Source: Anaerolineaceae bacterium
GTDB lineage: Bacteria > Chloroflexota > Anaerolineae > Anaerolineales > Anaerolineaceae
NCBI GenBank assembly: GCA_018056725.1
Contig: JAGPFF010000007.1
Span: 1 to 63,487, forward strand
Direction: 5' to 3'
Length of the DNA stretch: 63,487 bases
The notes beneath the pieces were generated by a model that saw only the letters and a program-made list of their open reading frames with translations, had not been told where the DNA came from and ran no database searches. Both the position numbers and the translations under genes were made by a program. Each line of letters starts with the position of its first letter. Within the stretch, counting starts at the first letter, position 1. Of this stretch, positions 28,727 through 38,400 are shown one piece after another.

Positions 28727-29773
28727 ATGAATCACAATTCTGGTATTCCTTTTGTCACAGTTATTCTTCCTGTCCGCAACGAAGCCTCCTCTATCATTGC
28801 CTCGCTGGATTCTGTCCTTCATCAAGACTACCCGCAGGAACGGATGGAAATACTGATCGCAGATGGCATGTCAACGGATGGCACGCGAGCGATCGTTCAG
28901 GAGTATCAAAATCGTTTCGGCAATATTTTTTTGGTAGATAATCCCGGCAAAATCGTTCCGACAGGCATGAACCTTGCCCTGCGTCGGGCAAAAGGCGGGT
29001 TTATCGTGCGGGTTGATGGGCATACGGTAGTGGCTCCTGAGTACATCAGCGAGTGTCTGGATACTTATTTTCGGACGAATGCAGATAATGTTGGAGGCTG
29101 CATGACCACTATAGGGATGACGAAATTTGGACAGGCTATTGCCATTGCCACCAGTACTCCTTTTGGAGTGGGTAATTCGAGATTTCATTATGCGCAAGTT
29201 GAGCAAGAAGTTGACTCGGTATATATGGGGGCATGGCCAAAAAGGACTTTTCAAAAGGTAGGGCTGTTTGATGAAGAATTGGTACGTGATCAGGATGATG
29301 AATTTAACTACCGGACAAAATCGCTCAATGGAAAAATCATCCTTAATCCGTTGATAAAATCAACTTATACGGTCCGCAATTCACCTCAAGCCTTATGGAA
29401 GCAATATTATCAATATGGCTTCTACAAGGTACGCGTGCTTCAGAAACACCCCCGTCAGATGAGCCTGCGTCAATTTATTCCTCCGTTTCTTGTTCTTAGC
29501 CTGATGGTTGCATTCGCTTGTTCCTTGATTTTTAGCCGGGGATGGATAATACTGACCTCTCTTATCGGAATTTACCTGTTAGCCAATCTTGGCGCTTCCC
29601 TGATAACTTCATTCTCCAAGGGATTGCGGTTTTTCCCTCTCCTGCCGCTGACCTATGCCATCCTGCATCTGAGTTATGGATTGGGATTCCTTGCGGGTCT
29701 GGTACGATTCTGGAATCGTTGGTCGGACAAAGAAGGGAAAGTTCCAAAATTCGAGGAGATTGATTCGAATTAA
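28727..29773 (+). CDS. GT2 family glycosyltransferase with C-terminal membrane segments (ExoA-like)
   Basis: A 348-residue family 2 transferase. Catalytic domain: VTVILPVRNEASSIIASLDS, ILIADGMSTDGTRAIV, FIVRVDGHTVVAPEYI (DxD-type metal site) and VRDQDDEFNYRTKSLNGKI. Three hydrophobic segments (about 248-325) anchor the C-terminus, the layout of ExoA-type succinoglycan transferases that use lipid-linked acceptors. Last gene of the locus, followed by a terminator at 29853-29885. Confidence 0.88.
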   Translation: MNHNSGIPFVTVILPVRNEASSIIASLDSVLHQDYPQERMEILIADGMSTDGTRAIVQEYQNRFGNIFLVDNPGKIVPTGMNLALRRAKGGFIVRVDGHTVVAPEYISECLDTYFRTNADNVGGCMTTIGMTKFGQAIAIATSTPFGVGNSRFHYAQVEQEVDSVYMGAWPKRTFQKVGLFDEELVRDQDDEFNYRTKSLNGKIILNPLIKSTYTVRNSPQALWKQYYQYGFYKVRVLQKHPRQMSLRQFIPPFLVLSLMVAFACSLIFSRGWIILTSLIGIYLLANLGASLITSFSKGLRFFPLLPLTYAILHLSYGLGFLAGLVRFWNRWSDKEGKVPKFEEIDSN

Positions 29774-29852
29774 AAATGCAACTATAAAGATTCATCGACT
29801 TTGGTAATTTAATGCGGGCTCCAGAGTAAAAAAATTACTCATATGATAGATA

Positions 29853-29885
29853 AAAAATCGCGATCCTTACGGTCGCGATTTTTTA
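29853..29885. terminator. Bidirectional rho-independent terminator
   Basis: Stem aaaaatcgcga / tcgcgattttt with a loop of about nine bases, flanked by A and T runs on the two sides. It lies between the convergent last glycosyltransferase gene and the beta-helix protein gene and should serve both. Confidence 0.88.
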
Positions 29886-29919
29886 TTCTTACGGAGAATT
29901 GCGAAAATTTCAGATCAAT

Positions 29920-32595
29920 TTATGGTGCAAGTTTGAAGATTAAAACTTTTGACCAGGCGCCTTTTTTGCCGGAAGCATCAATTGCCTGTACCCGACAGAA
30001 ATATTTACCGCTGGATAAAGTGAGATCAACCTTGAGGTCAGATGTTTTTCCTTTAAAGACTTTGTTCGTGAACACGCTATCCGTGGCAACCTGAATCTGA
30101 TACTGGCTGGCGTTTTCCACAACTGCCCAGGTGAGAGTTACGGTTGATCCGTCGGTGGTCTTGATTGGCGTGGAGATGAGTAATGAGGATGGCGCGGCTA
30201 AAGGATTCATGGAGACAAAGCGAAACACCGGTGACCAGGCGCCTTTTACCTCGCCATAAATCGGACGGACCTGCCAGTAGTAGGTGGTGTTGTAATTCAG
30301 ATAGGCAGGGTAATGGTACGTACTTTCTGTCGTTTTGGTGCTGAAAACCACCGTGCTGAAATCAGATTTGGTGGACATTCTAATCTTGTATTTGGTTGCC
30401 TGCGTGTCCGCACTCCACTCCAGGGTGACGGTGCTATCCGTCAATTTATCGCCATCTGACGGCGAATGGATGATCTCGACCGCAGTATAGTCTGATTCGT
30501 AAGCGCCGATGTCGCAGTGAGCTCCCTTGGGGCGGGGGATGCCACGTTGATCGCTGGAGAGGCAACTGGCGTCATCGGCGGCATCCACAGCGGAAGAATG
30601 TTCCTGCAGAGGGATGGTCGGAGTAAAGCCGCCATAATCACCGAGCACGCCCAGTAATGGGTCTGTGGTGACGAGTCCCGAACAACTTGCTCCGCTCGGG
30701 CAGCCTTTTTCGATCACCGCGTTTTTGAACACTGGTTTTCCTGCACTGAAAATGTGCATTTGCGATCCGCTGCCCGCGCGATTGCCCCAGAGGATCGTGT
30801 TCTTAATGGTGGCGCTGGATTCATCCGTCGCAATTCCGCCGCCGTATTCACCAGCGATATTGTCTTTAATGGTTCCATTTAAGAGAGTAAAGCCGCCATC
30901 TGCGTTGAAGTAACCGCCGCCATAGGTTTTGGCATTATTCCCGGCAATGGTGAGGTTGCTTAAGGAAAGATTGCTCAGGTAGTTGTATAAACCGCCTCCC
31001 CGGTTGGTGGCTGAGTTCCTGGCAAAGGTCACATCGGTTAAAGAGGAATTACTTGAATTACTGAATAAACCACCACCATCATAGGAGGAATTGTCGGTAA
31101 AGGAGACATTTGTGAGTGTTGAGGGGCTGCCGGAATTGTACAGACCACCGCCTCTATTTTTTGCATAATTCGCGGTGAATGATACATTGTTGAGGGTCGT
31201 GGTGCTGCTGTCGGTAAATGCTCCTCCGCCAAAATCACCCGAGGTGTTACTTTCAAAGACAACATTATTGAGCTGGTAGTTGGATTGAGTGACGCTATAC
31301 ATACCACCACCACGCAACGAAGCCGAATTGCCCCGGAAGGTGACATTTTCCATAACTGGACCGCTGTAATCCCAGTTGTAGATTCCGCCACCATTGACTG
31401 CCTTGTTGTTGATGAATTCCACGTTGGTCAGCACTGGATCACTGTTATTATTGTTTAATCCTCCGCCGTTGTTATTGCAATTGTTTTCAATAAATTGAAC
31501 ATTTTCAAGCACGGGATTGCTATCCCCAGTGAACATTCCACCGCCATGTTGCACAGCGGAATTTTTCTCAAATGTCACCTGGGTCAGATTGGCTTCACTC
31601 AAATAGTTATAGAATCCACCGGCTCGTTCAGAGGCGGAGTTATTTTCAAATCTGACATTGTTAAGTGTGGCAGTGCTGTTGGTGCTGTTATACATGCCGG
31701 CACCACCTTTGGCTGTGTTTTCGGTGAAGGTGCCATTGGTAACACTGACACTCCCGCCAAAACTGAACAACCCGCCGCCGCTTGTTCCGGCTGTATTGCG
31801 TGTGAAAACCACATCGGTCAGCACCGAAGTGCTGTCGAAGCTGTTCATGCCACCCCCCATCTCTTTTGTGGCGGTGTTCTCAGTAAAAGTAATGGTTTTC
31901 ATGACCACATTACTGCTGTAGTTGTAGATACCACCACCCCGTTGCGTGGCGGTGTTGCCTCGAAATTCCACGTTCTCTAATGTGGGGTTGCCACCGTAGT
32001 TGTACATCCCCCCGCCAAGGTCGATGGTGGCGTTTGCGGAGAGAATCACATTGGCAAGAGAGAGATTGCCAGCTTCGTTAAATATCCCGCCACCCCGGCT
32101 GTAAGGATATTGCCCGTTGGCGTTGCCACCGCTGATGGTGAACCCATCCAGAATTGTGGCAGCGTCGACATTTTTGCTGTAAACCACATGGTAGCTGTTG
32201 TCGCTGGAAGTGCCTGAGATACCAATATCTCCACTCAGGATGGTGACGTGGTCAATAGGGGAGCGTTGGGTGACATCGGTCTCTGTGCCATCAAAACCAC
32301 CGTAAAGCGCCACGCCACTTTTCAGGACGAAACTGATCGTTCGATCAGCGGTGGCGGTGGGTTTATAGGTGCCGGTTTTAACCCAAATCTGGTCTCCCGC
32401 AAGCGAAAGACGGAGCGCTTGTTGAAGGGAGCACGTACTTTCCCAGCTGGAACCGCAAGGACCATCGTTAATGCCATCCTGTGATACACGATAAACTGTA
32501 CTGGAAGCTTGAACAGGATTGCTTCCCAGGAAGAAAATGATCAGCCCGGTGATCATGAGTGTGCGCGTCAATGTGGATATTTTTATGTTGTTCAT
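29920..32595 (-). CDS. Secreted right-handed beta-helix repeat protein with C-terminal FnIII-like domains
   Basis: An 891-residue secreted protein. I use the ATG at 32595, which has GAGG seven bases upstream; a GTG five codons earlier is possible. A signal peptide (about residues 1-30, ending near NPVQAS) is followed by CSLQQALRLSLAGDQIWVKTGTY, split here as the CSLQQAL and AGDQIWVKTGTY motifs seen in such proteins. Then come 17 repeats of about 23-24 residues built on GGG(M/I/L)(Y/F)N and F-x-x-N-x-A, resembling chlamydial POMP-type repeats of pectin-lyase-like folds. The helix ends at GIPRPKGAHCDIGAYE, and two FnIII-like domains follow (about 715-891). No cell-wall sorting motif is visible. 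It is probably an adhesin or carbohydrate-binding or -cleaving surface protein; no catalytic residues are identifiable. Confidence 0.88.
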   Translation of the reverse strand: MNNIKISTLTRTLMITGLIIFFLGSNPVQASSTVYRVSQDGINDGPCGSSWESTCSLQQALRLSLAGDQIWVKTGTYKPTATADRTISFVLKSGVALYGGFDGTETDVTQRSPIDHVTILSGDIGISGTSSDNSYHVVYSKNVDAATILDGFTISGGNANGQYPYSRGGGIFNEAGNLSLANVILSANATIDLGGGMYNYGGNPTLENVEFRGNTATQRGGGIYNYSSNVVMKTITFTENTATKEMGGGMNSFDSTSVLTDVVFTRNTAGTSGGGLFSFGGSVSVTNGTFTENTAKGGAGMYNSTNSTATLNNVRFENNSASERAGGFYNYLSEANLTQVTFEKNSAVQHGGGMFTGDSNPVLENVQFIENNCNNNGGGLNNNNSDPVLTNVEFINNKAVNGGGIYNWDYSGPVMENVTFRGNSASLRGGGMYSVTQSNYQLNNVVFESNTSGDFGGGAFTDSSTTTLNNVSFTANYAKNRGGGLYNSGSPSTLTNVSFTDNSSYDGGGLFSNSSNSSLTDVTFARNSATNRGGGLYNYLSNLSLSNLTIAGNNAKTYGGGYFNADGGFTLLNGTIKDNIAGEYGGGIATDESSATIKNTILWGNRAGSGSQMHIFSAGKPVFKNAVIEKGCPSGASCSGLVTTDPLLGVLGDYGGFTPTIPLQEHSSAVDAADDASCLSSDQRGIPRPKGAHCDIGAYESDYTAVEIIHSPSDGDKLTDSTVTLEWSADTQATKYKIRMSTKSDFSTVVFSTKTTESTYHYPAYLNYNTTYYWQVRPIYGEVKGAWSPVFRFVSMNPLAAPSSLLISTPIKTTDGSTVTLTWAVVENASQYQIQVATDSVFTNKVFKGKTSDLKVDLTLSSGKYFCRVQAIDASGKKGAWSKVLIFKLAP

Positions 32596-33067
32596 AACAA
32601 CCTCATCCACGAATACAGATAGTATTACGTTAGATTAAATATATATCATAGTTTGGATAATGTAACATAGAGGATCCTTAACAAACAGATTTGTTAAGTC
32701 CGTTTATTCCCGGCAGGGAATACTTCCCGGAGGATACAATGTTGAGTTGGCGATAAAGGGAGTGGAGACTGGGATTTTCTCTGTAGGTTACGCTATGATT
32801 AACAATAATGAGTTATTTCATGCCTGCCTCAACCAGCGAGGGTTTGGTCATTGGTTATTATCCTTCCAGTAATAAGAGTTTGCAGATTATACTTGGTTTT
32901 AGAAGGATCCTTGCCATGACAGATGACCTTCTTTTGTCATCTTTTGGCTCGGAACCAGGGAAAATCCGTCCTTATTTTCTATTAAATACGGGGTTTTCTT
33001 AAATCCTCCGTATCAAATTCCCAATCGTTGGGTTATTTAATTTAAATCGTCCTACTGAGGTGCGCCC
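32596..33067. other. Divergent intergenic region between the beta-helix gene and the pfaD-like gene
   Basis: 472 bases with no supported gene. It contains a 9-bp hairpin/dyad at 32677-32698 and a strong ribosome site (CGGAGG) before ATG 32738 that opens a five-codon frame only. Promoters for both flanking genes must lie here. TATGAT near 32791 is a possible plus-strand -10, without a convincing -35. Confidence 0.55.
32677..32698. repeat. 22-bp dyad, candidate operator
   Basis: Perfect 9-base arms cttaacaaa and tttgttaag around the tetranucleotide caga. It sits in the divergent region between the beta-helix gene and the pfaD-like gene. The size and symmetry suit a dimeric HTH repressor. No U-run follows, so a terminator is unlikely. 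Confidence 0.55.
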
Positions 33068-34687
33068 TTGATTAATCATTCTACAAATTCAACAACATCC
33101 TGCGAACCTGCATTCCCGTTCTACTGGCAAGGATCCTCTTCCCCTGATATTCTTACCGCAGACACGCTCTCCTCTGCATTACGCAACTTTTCCGCTCCGC
33201 TCTACATTCTTACCAACGGGGAGGCAACGTATCTTGTTAGCACAGGAACACTTTCACTTAATGGTTCTTGGAAGGTGCTCGCTTTTTTGCCCCCATTTTT
33301 ACCGGAATCCCTCGGCGATGCCGGGTTCAAAAATACGTATGGTACCAGGTATGCCCTTTACGGTGGGTCAATGGCGAATGGCATTGCCTCAGAGGAAATG
33401 GTTATCGCATTGGGTCAAGCAGGGTTCATGGGGTCTTTTGGCGCGGGTGGGTTGTCTCCCGCTCGCGTTGAAAAAGCAATTCAAACCATTCGGGATTCTC
33501 TGCCCGGTCAGCCCTATGCCTTTAATCTCATCAATAGCCCGTTCGAACCTGCGCTGGAGCAACACACAGCGGAACTTTATGTGAAATACAATGTTCCGGT
33601 CATCGAGGCTTCTGCTTACCTCGGTCTTACCTCCAACCTGGTACTTTACCGGGCGACTGGGCTTTCAACAGCCCCTGATGGCGCGCCCAAAATTGGGCAT
33701 CGCATCATCGCTAAAGTTTCACGTAAAGAAGTGGCAAGCAAATTTTTATCTCCTGCACCCATGGATATGCTCAACCAGCTTGTCACTGATCATAAAATCA
33801 CCCCGGAACAGGCGGCTCTCGCCAGGCTTGTGCCAATGGCGGATGATATCACTGTGGAGGCAGACTCCGGCGGGCATACTGACAACCGCCCACTTGTCAG
33901 TCTGATTCCGGTAATGCTACATTTGCGGGACAGCTATCAGGAGAAGTACCATTACCTTCAGCCGGTGCGTGTTGGAGCTGCAGGCGGTATTTCCACCCCG
34001 GAATCCGCGATTGCAGCATTCATGATGGGGGCGGCGTACGTGACCACTGGATCCATCAATCAGTCCTGCCTCGAATCTGCCACCTCCGAACATACCCGCA
34101 ACCTTCTGGCTCAGATTGAGATGACGGATGTCACGATGGCTCCTGCCAGTGACATGTTTGAAATGGGTGTAAAAGTGCAAGTGGTAAAGCGGGGTACGAT
34201 GTTTGCCATGCGCGCTCAAAAACTGTATGACCTCTATCAAAAGTACGATTCGATCGACGACATCCCTGCTGACGAACGAGAAAAACTTGAAAGCACGATC
34301 TTCAAAGCTAGTCTGGACGAGATCTGGCAGGAGTGCCTCACATTCTTCGGCGAACGGGATCCAAAGCAGATCGATCGGGCGAACCAGAAGCCAAAGGATA
34401 AGATGGCGCTCATTTTCCGCTGGTACCTCGGGCTTTCCTCTCGCTGGTCAAATACAGGCGAAAAAGGTCGCGAGATGGATTATCAAATCTGGTGTGGACC
34501 CTCAATGGGTGCCTTCAATGACTGGGTTCGCGGAACCTATCTCGAGAGTTTTGCCCGGCGTCATGCCGCTGAGGTCAACCGGCAATTACTAGACGGGGCA
34601 GCTTATCTTTTCCGGGTGCGCCAGCTTGAAGCACAGGGCGTGCGTATTCCTGAAACTGTGCGGGCATTCATCCCGCGCGAAGATTAG
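33068..34687 (+). CDS. PfaD-type enoylreductase (2-nitropropane dioxygenase-like, FMN)
   Basis: A 539-residue protein at the normal length of PfaD proteins. These are trans-acting FMN enoyl reductases of polyunsaturated fatty acid and related polyketide synthases. The N-terminal region includes YALYGGSMANGIASEEMV; the TIM-barrel phosphate site is VGAAGGISTPESAIAAFMMG, followed by the hallmark GSINQSCLESATSE and a C-terminal SNTGEKGREMDYQIWCGPSM. I accept the TTG start at 33068 because TGAGG lies six bases upstream and no ATG precedes the conserved region. Its synthase partner is at 35457-43763 on the opposite strand. The last four bases overlap the convergent PPTase gene. Confidence 0.93.
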   Translation: MINHSTNSTTSCEPAFPFYWQGSSSPDILTADTLSSALRNFSAPLYILTNGEATYLVSTGTLSLNGSWKVLAFLPPFLPESLGDAGFKNTYGTRYALYGGSMANGIASEEMVIALGQAGFMGSFGAGGLSPARVEKAIQTIRDSLPGQPYAFNLINSPFEPALEQHTAELYVKYNVPVIEASAYLGLTSNLVLYRATGLSTAPDGAPKIGHRIIAKVSRKEVASKFLSPAPMDMLNQLVTDHKITPEQAALARLVPMADDITVEADSGGHTDNRPLVSLIPVMLHLRDSYQEKYHYLQPVRVGAAGGISTPESAIAAFMMGAAYVTTGSINQSCLESATSEHTRNLLAQIEMTDVTMAPASDMFEMGVKVQVVKRGTMFAMRAQKLYDLYQKYDSIDDIPADEREKLESTIFKASLDEIWQECLTFFGERDPKQIDRANQKPKDKMALIFRWYLGLSSRWSNTGEKGREMDYQIWCGPSMGAFNDWVRGTYLESFARRHAAEVNRQLLDGAAYLFRVRQLEAQGVRIPETVRAFIPRED

Positions 34688-35394
34688 TCTTCCTCCACCC
34701 AGATCAACGGCAGTGTCGGGTTCCCAGCCCAGCATACCGTCAGAATCATCTGTTCTTCCCTGCGCCAAACCAGACGCGGCGCAGGGTAAAGCGTCCCATC
34801 ATCATCCACCAGTAGGTCGTTCCACTCGTAGAAGGATTCATCAATTGGTGGACACCTCAAGTTGATCCGGCGGGTATCCTGGCTTAACCCGCTGGTGTTG
34901 GCTTTCAGCACAGCTTCCTTGCCGCTCCAAAAGAGTGTGGTAATCAGGTCTTCCTTACCATTACTTTTTTTTACCTGCGAAATTTCATCACGGGTGAAGA
35001 AATCTTCCAAAAATACCCCGGCGCGCGGTTCGATCCTTTCCACATCCACACCCAGTGGAAGAGACGCAGGGGAACAGGCTGCCAGCACGAAACCGTTGGA
35101 ATGACTGAGGGAGACGCTTGCTTGCACGCGCTGGTGATTGATCACGATGTAGGGTGCGCCTGATGGTTCTTTATGCACCTCAATCTGGTTCATATCCCTG
35201 CCATGTTGATCAGGCAATACGGCTTTGATCAATTTCTTGATCACCATACGGCTGGCAAGCCATTCCATTCGGCGCTTGGGAATCTTCAACCGCCCCCACT
35301 CTTGCTTGTCCCACTCACTCCATAGATTCTGATTTTCCAGTAGATTTTTCGGATCCAGATGAGAGAAATTTTGATAAGTGAGGTAGATCATCAT
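34684..35394 (-). CDS. 4'-phosphopantetheinyl transferase (Sfp/Gsp type)
   Basis: A 236-residue Sfp-type transferase that moves 4'-phosphopantetheine from CoA onto carrier domains. Motifs: VSLSHSNGFVLAA, PLGVDVERIEPR (Mg-binding D-x-E) and FWSGKEAVLKA (W-x-x-K-E-A). It lies 62 bases downstream of the synthase gene on the same strand, so its natural substrate is presumably the three carrier domains of that synthase. That is notable because those carriers show Thr instead of Ser. There is no Shine-Dalgarno; a 12-bp hairpin ends 10 bases before the ATG. Confidence 0.94.
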   Translation of the reverse strand: MMIYLTYQNFSHLDPKNLLENQNLWSEWDKQEWGRLKIPKRRMEWLASRMVIKKLIKAVLPDQHGRDMNQIEVHKEPSGAPYIVINHQRVQASVSLSHSNGFVLAACSPASLPLGVDVERIEPRAGVFLEDFFTRDEISQVKKSNGKEDLITTLFWSGKEAVLKANTSGLSQDTRRINLRCPPIDESFYEWNDLLVDDDGTLYPAPRLVWRREEQMILTVCWAGNPTLPLIWVEED

Positions 35395-35403
35395 CTTTTA
35401 TCG

Positions 35404-35436
35404 TCAGCCCCGAGAGGCTGTGATTCTCGGGGCTGA
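35404..35436 (-). promoter_or_regulatory. 12-bp hairpin between synthase and PPTase genes
   Basis: Perfect 12-base arms (tcagccccgaga and complement) around a nine-base loop, in the 62-bp gap between the synthase stop and the PPTase start. Without a U-run it is not a standard terminator. It is more likely to stabilise the mRNA end or limit PPTase translation relative to the synthase. Confidence 0.5.
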
Positions 35437-35456
35437 TAAATCTTGTCCACAATTCT

Positions 35457-38400
35457 TCAATCGACTTTATTGAGGATGGCTTGCAAAGGTGCGATAATTT
35501 CTTCCTCTGCCGGGTACGGCAATGGAGACGTCTGGTAGTCACTCAACTCAAGGAAGATATTTCCCTTTTCATCCACCACGCGGGCGTCAAAAGTGATCCT
35601 ATCCTCCCTTTCATTAGGTTTTACCTCCGCGAAAATTGCGACTCCGTTGATGGGTTGGGGATAGGTTTTGAGGGATCCGATGGATTTTGGTAACGCCAGA
35701 GTGCCGGTTTTGCCAGCTTCCCATAAAGCTGCGGTCTGAAAACAAAGTTCAATCAGCATTGGAATCACCGGGAGTGCATCTTTTGGTTCCTCTTTGGAAA
35801 TCAATTTCTTATTGAACTTCCCCAGCAGAGTATTATGAGAAGGTTGTGCGGCATCCAGGACCTGGAAGGTGGGACCATGGAAGAAGAGCCGGTAGATTTC
35901 ATCCGCGTGAAGCGCTGGTTTCTTTGTCCATTTCGGCGCTGCCGCTACGACTCCTTTAACAAGTTGGGACTGTGTCAGATAAACCCGTCCTTGAAAATGA
36001 AGGACATGCTCAACCTGACCACTATGTCGTTTCAGGTCTGATTCCAGACTTACCTCGACGGTCAATTCTCCTGCAGTACGGCGGGCGATGGCATGCCAAT
36101 AAAAAGTACGCGGTTTGTTGCCATAGAATTTGAGTGGCACCAGGAACTGGATATCCTCGAGGTGGTCGATTTCAAAATCTCTACTGCCGGATGCCAGCAC
36201 GGAAGCGATGTGTTTGGCAGCGATGGAAAAGCCTTCTATGCCCACTACGCCAGGAAGAACTGGAATTCCGTTGAGGGCATGGTCTTGGAGAAAGGAGAGG
36301 TGCTCTGGATCCATCTCTGCTTCCAGCACAATCCCCTGTTTACGGGTGTAGCGCGTCAAATGGCTGAACATATGATGAATCGGATTGCCGGTGCGCAGCG
36401 CTTGATCAGCGGCTGCTACATCTATGATTTCGCTTCCCTCCGGGGTGGCATCGAGCAATCCAAGAGATCCGGCAACGATCACTTCTCCGCTTTGTCCGGA
36501 TTCCAGCACTTCCCTTACCATCGGAGCGGCATCCGCCGGGTTGAGCATTTCAATACCGGCTCGTTTCATCAGCTCGGAGATGTAGCCCCGGCTTGCCATG
36601 CCTACCTCCGCCCAGGCACCCCAATCAATGGATACGGCTTGCATCCCTGGGTATTGCCCGGGCAGCCACTGAGCATATTTTGAAAGCAGATCATTAGCTG
36701 CGGCATAATCTGTTTGTCCGGAATTTCCAAACCGTCCGGCGACGGAAGAAAAGAAGAGGACTCGTTGCGGCAGAAGTCCGTTTGATTCCATGGCAGCAAG
36801 GAGGTTTACCAACCCATCCGCTTTGACCGAGACAACTTGCTCAAATTCTTCCTGCGTTTTCGATTCAATCTTGCGGCTCTTTTCGATCCCAGCTGCGTGA
36901 ATGAAGACATCCACTTTTTCCTCTGACTGCCGGATGAGCTGGATCGTTTGTTTTACGTCATCGGCATTGGTCACATCACACTGCAGGTAGCAGACTTTCC
37001 CGCCGTAGGCTTCAATTTCCTCCATCAACCGCAACGTGCTAGCTGCCCGCTCAAGCCGTTCCAACTTTTGTTCGATGGAAACAGGAGTGATTTTTTCACC
37101 GCCAGCCTTCATCCGCTCCTGCAGTTCAGTTTTGAATGCCTCGCGGTTGGTGGCCAACTTACGCAAATCTTCGTCGTTTTTCTCAGGCAGGCAGATCCGA
37201 CCCAGCAGATAGAAGGTACCCTGGCGGGTTTTTGCCAGGTACTGGATGACCGGAGCGGTGATTCCGCCGGTGCCGCCGCTTACCACAAAGACACTGCCTT
37301 CTTTAAGCGGGGATACCTGCCCATTCTCCCCTTCCTGCAAGATAAAGGCATAGCGCAGTTCTTGCTCACGACCAATTTCGCAAGTGACAGCATCCTGCAT
37401 AGTTTCGGCGATCAATTCTCCAGCAATGAAGCCTGCTGCTGAGTCAGGTGCAAAATCGATCACTTTGATCAATTGTTCAGGTCGTTCCATTTTGAGCGCT
37501 TTGATAAAACCGCTGATTGCGCCGTTTATCGGGTTTTGCGGGTGGATAAAGCCATGATGTCCGCCCATGTTGGTGGCTGCGATCAAGAAAGCGGATTCAG
37601 GCAGGAGACGCGCCAGGGTAAAAAGAGCGTGGGTCCTGGTGCGCCAGGCTTGCGACCATTTTGTCTGACCGTTGTTTTTCCAGCCGGGGTCTGAATCCAA
37701 CCCTGCCAGAAAATAGGCACCACTTACAGCTCCCTGTTGAATCCATTCGGGCAATTTCTCATCCAGCTCTGCCGGGGAGAAGGTAGTGACTCTGGCTCCC
37801 GCAGTTTTCAGCTTTTTCGCCAGGCTTGCTGCCACTTTTCCTTCGTCGCTCACGATTAGAGCTCTGGCGAGGGACAGATCAACGCCGCTCGGAGGACAAA
37901 GATCAAGCCGGGGCAACAACACTGCTACAGGCTGGCGTAACCTTAACATGGATTCGGGTGATTTCTCCTTTTCCACATCATTTTCGCTTCTCTCTGATAC
38001 AGAAGGTGTGTTGATGGGAAGGGATTCATGATCAATGGAGGGCGTAGATGAAGCTATGGCATCTCTCATAAAACCGATGACCTTTGCGAGAGTATTATAC
38101 TCTGCCAGAAGGAGGTCTTCGCGCCTGGGGATGCCAAAATGGCTGCGGATGGTGGCGAATAATTCCGCCTGCTTTACCGTATCAATACCCAGGTCGGCTT
38201 CCAAATCCAGATCGAGATCGAGCATTTCCACCGGGTAGCCGGTTTTTTCACTCACCGCTTGCAAAACATAAGACTTGATCGCTTCGCTATTGGTGGCACT
38301 GATTCCTTCGTCATTTCTCCGCTCAATGGTGTCTGGCAAATCCTCTGGTTGAGGTTCAACGGTGGTCAAATTCAATTCCACTGCTGATGAAGCCAGGTTG

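Noticed and set aside
10687..29773. Search for insertion sequences or integrases explaining the mosaic
   Set aside because: No transposase, integrase or terminal repeats were seen, so no mobile element is annotated.
30780..32060. Regular repeats with about 70-bp period, considered as a CRISPR array
   Set aside because: The repeats are degenerate, remain in frame and encode the GGG beta-helix units; there are no unique spacers or cas genes.
36093..36683. 196-codon plus-strand frame opposite the synthase DH/KR region
   Set aside because: Shadow of the GC-rich synthase frame; no start signal or similarity recognised.
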